Source of the DNA: Candidatus Helarchaeota archaeon
Lineage (GTDB): Archaea > Asgardarchaeota > Lokiarchaeia > Helarchaeales > HEL-GB-A
Length of the DNA stretch: 9,578 bases
NCBI GenBank assembly: GCA_013375405.1
Contig: JABXJU010000175.1
Span: 1-9,578, forward strand
Direction of reading: 5' to 3'
The position numbers and the translations under genes were made by a program. Shown here one piece after another: positions 6,112 through 9,578 of this stretch (position 1 is its first letter; each line of letters opens with the position of its first letter). The notes below the pieces were generated by a model. It did not search any database, was not told where the DNA came from, and saw only the letters and a program-made list of their open reading frames with translations.

Positions 6112-7272
6112 TTAAGAATATTTCCCAAATTCTTGGATGGCCCTATATAATGCAACGATATTTTCTGGTGGTTGATCTAATAAGAAATTCGTGGGTCCTG
6201 GAATATATCCTCCTTTTTTCCCCAAAACTTTAATGTCTCCTTTAATCGAATTTCTAATGAATTCAGGTGTTGCTAATTTCAACATTTCGGAGTCATCAAT
6301 TGTTCCAACGAGAATAATTTCAGGATACTTTTCTCTATACATCTTTAAGTCGTTACTCTTTGGTTTCAATGATTCCACGCCATCGATACCGAGCTCAACG
6401 AAATCTGGGAAAATTTCCCCTATCCCTCCGCAACTATGCAGAATAAATTTCCCCCCTCCATCATGGACAATCTTTACATAATCCGCTAATATGGGTTTAA
6501 TAAACTTACGCCAATGTTTCACATGCATTTGTAAGCCCCTATTATAACCATAATCGTCGCCACACATTACCACTTCTGGTTTAGTTTCCATTAACATTTT
6601 CAATGAAGGTTCTTCAAAGGTTTTCCATTGAAAATCCATATGCTGCTGAAGAAACTCCGGATATTTTCTTGCAAAATGAGCAAAATTTGCATGTCCTATA
6701 CCAAATACACAATTTTCGAATGGGCCTGCTATTCCTTGGGCTACTACGATATCATATTTATTTAGCATTCTTCTTCGAATTTTTGATAAATTTCGAAAAC
6801 TTCTTTCGTTTGGTTTTAATTCATTTTCTTTATTCCAATAAGTTTCAATATGTTCTTTTTTCAAAAGAGCATGACCCATATACCAAGCGTGTGGAATTCC
6901 ATTATTACGCACAACTATTTTGAATAATCCTCCATGCGGAAGAATAAATTCATTTGTATAATCCAATTTTATAAAATTCAATCCTCCAACTGTTTGCCAA
7001 CATAAGTCAATTTTTGCATTGAGGCCACCTGCTAATAATTCAGTTGGAGCGAATTTGGCTATTATAGCATGGATAAAGGGAGGATAATACGAGACTTTAT
7101 CTTTATCTAATTGATTCATATCTTCTTCAGTCAGAGCGTATGGAGAGTTCATAAATTTATCAATAAAATCAAAATCTCCACCTAAGCAAAAACTAGGAAC
7201 CCTATCTGGAATTTTTCCTTCTAAAACTGTTAAAATTCTTTCAAGTGCAGATATGTTTTGTGCTTTTGCCAT
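6112..7272 (-). CDS. uroporphyrinogen decarboxylase (URO-D) superfamily protein, corrinoid-methyltransferase-like
   Basis: A 386-residue TIM-barrel protein of the URO-D superfamily, which also contains the Zn-dependent corrinoid methyltransferases MtaA/MtbA. The N-terminal ALERILTVLEGKIPDRVP (9-26) is the typical start. CGDDYG (237-242) and LHSCGG (278-283) follow, with His279 and Cys281 in the H-x-C zinc motif. The C-terminal GYIPGPTNFLLDQPPENI segment (355-372) matches the family end. MtaA-type enzymes have a third zinc ligand Cys here; it is absent, so methyl transfer by the MtaA mechanism is uncertain. No corrinoid protein is encoded in the window, and nothing suggests haem synthesis. The start lies 2 bp after the stop of the preceding small gene, so the two are probably translationally coupled. 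Confidence 0.82.
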   Translation of the reverse strand: MAKAQNISALERILTVLEGKIPDRVPSFCLGGDFDFIDKFMNSPYALTEEDMNQLDKDKVSYYPPFIHAIIAKFAPTELLAGGLNAKIDLCWQTVGGLNFIKLDYTNEFILPHGGLFKIVVRNNGIPHAWYMGHALLKKEHIETYWNKENELKPNERSFRNLSKIRRRMLNKYDIVVAQGIAGPFENCVFGIGHANFAHFARKYPEFLQQHMDFQWKTFEEPSLKMLMETKPEVVMCGDDYGYNRGLQMHVKHWRKFIKPILADYVKIVHDGGGKFILHSCGGIGEIFPDFVELGIDGVESLKPKSNDLKMYREKYPEIILVGTIDDSEMLKLATPEFIRNSIKGDIKVLGKKGGYIPGPTNFLLDQPPENIVALYRAIQEFGKYS

Positions 7273-7274
7273 TT

Positions 7275-7637
7275 TTAGAAAACTCTCATAATTTTTCCTA
7301 ATATTGGTAATGCATTTAAATTCTTTATCTTAACTCTTTTTTCAGTTATCCCCTTAAGAAGACTCTTAACTCCCCTCGATAATACTTCAAATGATGAAGC
7401 TAAATATGCATCACATTCAACCTTATCTAAATCTTTAGCATCTTTTATATCATCTAATATTTCGAGTTCAAAAGCTCCTTTATCAAGCTTAATCAATGTC
7501 GCTGGAGGGAAATCAGTTGCAAAAATTACTAATCTAATTTGTAAATCTGGAAACTCGCTCCTTAATTTTCCGAAAATTTGAAGCAGCCATAATCTCGAGT
7601 AAACAATGGCTGAAAATCCTTCATACTTAGCACACAT
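7275..7637 (-). CDS. small protein, possibly SCP2-like lipid-binding
   Basis: A 120-residue soluble protein. Residues 36-110 follow a pattern reminiscent of SCP2/sterol-carrier domains: a strand (LVIFATD), a turn and T-x-I-K-LDKGAFELE hairpin, then DAYLASSFEVLSRGVKSL, where SCP2 proteins have D-x-x-[IL]-x-[AG]-x-x-E-x-L, and a final KVKIKNLNALPILGKIMRVF like the terminal Gly/Lys strand and helix. The match is by eye and weak. SCP2 domains bind fatty acyl chains and sterols. The position 36 bp after an acyl-CoA synthetase fits a lipid role, and a URO-D gene follows after 2 bp. There is no clear ribosome site at the ATG (7637). If it is not SCP2-like, it is an unknown protein. Confidence 0.6.
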   Translation of the reverse strand: MCAKYEGFSAIVYSRLWLLQIFGKLRSEFPDLQIRLVIFATDFPPATLIKLDKGAFELEILDDIKDAKDLDKVECDAYLASSFEVLSRGVKSLLKGITEKRVKIKNLNALPILGKIMRVF

Positions 7638-7673
7638 TTTAAATTTTCACGTATTAGAGGGATTCTGTTCTGA

Positions 7674-9446
7674 TTATTGTTCTCGTTTTTTCAATTCTTT
7701 ATCCCTTAAGGCGCGTCTCATTATTTTACCAACTGGAGTTTTAGGAATTGACCCAACGAATTCGATTTCTCTTGGCCATTTATACCCTGCCATGGTTTCT
7801 TTTGCCCATTCGATAATTTCCTCGGCCGTAGTTTCCTTGTGTTCAGGTCTTAATTTAATAAATGCCTTAATTTGCTCCCCGACTAATTCATCCGGAACAC
7901 CAATAACGCCTGCTTCCATAACTGCAGGGTGTTCGTAAAGACCAGCCTCAATTTCGGCGGGTAATATTCGATATCCCTTATATTTGATCATTTCTTTGGT
8001 ACGACCTGAAATATAGAAATACCCGTTTTCATCCATATATCCTATATCACCCGTGCGTAACCAAGTTTTCCCTTCCGCATCTTTGATTAAAACCCGTTGG
8101 TTAGCTTCAGGTTTTTTCCAATAACCTTTCATTACTTGAGGTCCTCTAATTAGAAATTCACCTTCTGGTCCAGGTTCTAATTCTTCTAATGTATCGGGGT
8201 CAACAATTTTAACGTCAGTGTCTATTAACGGTATTCCTATCGAATTGGGAACCCATTTTGTCCAACTGGCTGGTTGCAGATGGGTTGCAGGACTGCACTC
8301 CGTTAAGCCGTATCCTTGCCGGACTTCAACTCCTGCGATTTCTTCCCACTGTTTTGCAATTGCTGGTGCCAATGCAGCACCGGCTGATATAACATTCTCT
8401 AATGAAGTTAAATCTCTTTTTTTAAAGTCAGGGTGGTTTGCCAACATTATATAGATGGTGGGAACGCCAGAAAAAGCCTCAACTTTGTACATTTCTATTG
8501 ATTCAAGGATAGAGGGAATATCAAGTGAATCGTAAACAATTAATTGTGTAGCAGCGACTGTGTATGTAAGGACAGAGATCACGCCAAACGAGTGGCATAA
8601 TGGAAGAACTGCGATAAAGGATACCTTACCTAGAGTCTCATCAATGAGATCCTCATATTCTTCGTCGCTAAAATTTACTAATTGATTGATATTACTAATA
8701 ACATTAAAATGACTCAATGTTACTCCTTTAGGAAGCCCCGTTGTCCCACCTGTATATAATAAACTAAAAATATCTTCCTTCATTTTGATTGGTATTTTTT
8801 CTTCTAAAGGCTTGTATTTTTTTAATAATTCATAGAAAAAAATCAACTCGACTCCAGGAATTCCTTTCCTTTCTCCTTCATCCGTTATATCTTTTCTAAT
8901 TAGGATTAATTTTTCGATCTCAAATTCTTTACTTGAACGTTTAAAGAGATTTAAAATTTTTTCATGAACAATCGCAACCTTGACATCGCCACAATCTCTC
9001 AAAATGTGAGATACTTCCTTTTTTTTGAGTAGAGGGTTAATTGGTACCAAAATTGCCCCAATTTTAGTGCAAGCCCACATCGCAATAATAAATTCTGGGC
9101 AATTTGTCGACATTAATGCAACTGGGTCTCCCTTCTTAATCCCAAGATCTTGTAAAGCACGTGCGATTTTTTGTGAATAATACAATAGTTCACGATAGGT
9201 ATATTTTTCTTCCTTTGGTTTGAAATACACAGCGACATTGTTAGGAAAATTTAACGCAGCTAATTTTAAAACACAAAATAACCCATTCAACTTCTCAATA
9301 ACTTCATATTTTAGAGTCTTTGGTATCCCTTCAGGATAATTTTTAAACCATAATCGATCGGGTCGCACCCATAGACTAGGAGTATCATGGTTTCCTAACC
9401 CTTCGGTGTAATCCAAAGGACATTCTTCATCACTTTCAAATTTCAT
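7674..9446 (-). CDS. long-chain-type fatty acid (carboxylate)-CoA ligase, AMP-forming
   Basis: Acyl-adenylate-forming enzyme (ANL superfamily) that turns a carboxylic acid, ATP and CoA into acyl-CoA, AMP and PPi. All core motifs are present, numbered from an in-frame TTG at 9467: phosphate loop YTGGTTGLPKG (238-248), LPLCHSFG (288-295), GYGLTE (385-390), RTGD (471-474), the hinge GRTKEMIKYKGYRI (488-501), and the catalytic Lys581 in PVGKIMRR. Chain-length specificity cannot be read from this. The start is better placed at the ATG at 9446 (590 residues): AAAAGGGAG ends 9 nt before it, while the upstream TTG codon at 9467 lies before that ribosome site. It is the first gene of the minus-strand string. 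Its N-terminus (EEC...FKNYPEG) is repeated, in broken form, on the plus strand at 185-339. Confidence 0.92.
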   Translation of the reverse strand: MKFESDEECPLDYTEGLGNHDTPSLWVRPDRLWFKNYPEGIPKTLKYEVIEKLNGLFCVLKLAALNFPNNVAVYFKPKEEKYTYRELLYYSQKIARALQDLGIKKGDPVALMSTNCPEFIIAMWACTKIGAILVPINPLLKKKEVSHILRDCGDVKVAIVHEKILNLFKRSSKEFEIEKLILIRKDITDEGERKGIPGVELIFFYELLKKYKPLEEKIPIKMKEDIFSLLYTGGTTGLPKGVTLSHFNVISNINQLVNFSDEEYEDLIDETLGKVSFIAVLPLCHSFGVISVLTYTVAATQLIVYDSLDIPSILESIEMYKVEAFSGVPTIYIMLANHPDFKKRDLTSLENVISAGAALAPAIAKQWEEIAGVEVRQGYGLTECSPATHLQPASWTKWVPNSIGIPLIDTDVKIVDPDTLEELEPGPEGEFLIRGPQVMKGYWKKPEANQRVLIKDAEGKTWLRTGDIGYMDENGYFYISGRTKEMIKYKGYRILPAEIEAGLYEHPAVMEAGVIGVPDELVGEQIKAFIKLRPEHKETTAEEIIEWAKETMAGYKWPREIEFVGSIPKTPVGKIMRRALRDKELKKREQ

Positions 9447-9477
9447 ATCATACGTCTCCCTTTTCAAGGAAAGTATA

Positions 9478-9507
9478 ATTACTATTATTAAAATTACTAT
9501 TATTAAA
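9478..9507. repeat. two tandem 15-bp copies upstream of the acyl-CoA synthetase
   Basis: ATTACTATTATTAAA occurs twice in direct succession (9478-9492 and 9493-9507), followed by a run of A. It lies about 32-61 bp before the ATG at 9446, where the TATA box is expected: on the minus strand each copy reads TTTAATAATAGTAAT. The repeat therefore either duplicates a TATA-like element or is a slipped AT-rich tract. Confidence 0.6.
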
Positions 9508-9522
9508 AAAAAACCCAGTTTG

Positions 9523-9535
9523 AACTTTTAAAGTT
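9523..9535. repeat. short palindrome AACTTT-T-AAAGTT
   Basis: A 13-bp palindrome with 6-bp arms sits about 77-89 bp upstream of the acyl-CoA synthetase ATG, just beyond the tandem repeat. It could be a regulator site, but AT-rich palindromes of this length arise by chance. Confidence 0.25.
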
Positions 9536-9578
9536 TTTTTCCAGTTATTCGTTCCTGCTTACATCTACGGTAATTTTG

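Noticed and set aside
7606..7938. 110-residue plus-strand open frame across the end of the acyl-CoA synthetase
   Set aside because: It is antisense to the conserved C-terminal catalytic Lys region and has no recognisable product.
9528..9578. Open minus-strand frame from the window edge, possible end of another gene
   Set aside because: Two frames are open here for 10-16 codons with no distinguishing motif. It is too short and AT-rich to support a gene.
1..9578. CRISPR arrays, tRNA or rRNA genes, insertion sequences, phage genes or defence systems
   Set aside because: No regularly spaced repeats, cloverleaf-like sequences, transposase motifs or nuclease/defence motifs were seen on either strand.

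Overview
The window is AT-rich, gene-dense prokaryotic DNA that looks archaeal. Evidence for this is two geranylgeranyl-reductase-like flavoproteins, TATA-like boxes about 50-60 bp upstream of several starts, and a URO-D, ferredoxin and acyl-CoA ligase mix typical of anaerobic, lipid-metabolising archaea. An Asgard (Lokiarchaeia-like) or similar anaerobic archaeon is my best guess, but it is an inference and no phylogenetic marker is present.

Left part, plus strand (1-2259). The left edge carries the last codons of an unidentified gene (1-84). A short peptide ORF (120-203) and a broken remnant of an acyl-CoA synthetase N-terminus (about 185-339) follow. Next is an intact GGR-like flavoprotein (342-1379), and then the isolated C-terminal tail of a second, amine-oxidase/phytoene-desaturase-like FAD enzyme that has no start (about 1410-1559). 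A DUF1326 protein (1636-2259) closes this side. The two gene fragments around an intact paralogue mark this stretch as a decaying locus.

Right part, minus strand (9446 down to 2288). Six genes run in one direction: a long-chain-type acyl-CoA synthetase, a small possibly SCP2-like protein, a URO-D/corrinoid-methyltransferase-like protein, a Cys-rich protein with two [4Fe-4S] clusters, a second GGR-like flavoprotein, and a homocitrate/isopropylmalate-synthase-family acyltransferase. Gaps are 36, 2, 72, 64 and 118 bp. The first three are probably cotranscribed. The Fe-S protein and the acyltransferase each have their own TATA-like box. The acyltransferase promoter also carries a 9-bp inverted repeat next to its TATA box.

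Working together (inference): the acyl-CoA synthetase would activate a fatty or other carboxylic acid, the small protein could bind lipid, and the Fe-S protein could pass electrons to the neighbouring GGR-like flavoprotein, as ferredoxin does for archaeal geranylgeranyl reductase. The plus-strand locus (acyl-CoA synthetase remnant followed directly by a GGR paralogue) looks like a shrunken, inverted, old copy of parts of the minus-strand cluster. That inverted partial duplication, with decay on one side, is the most interesting structural signal here.
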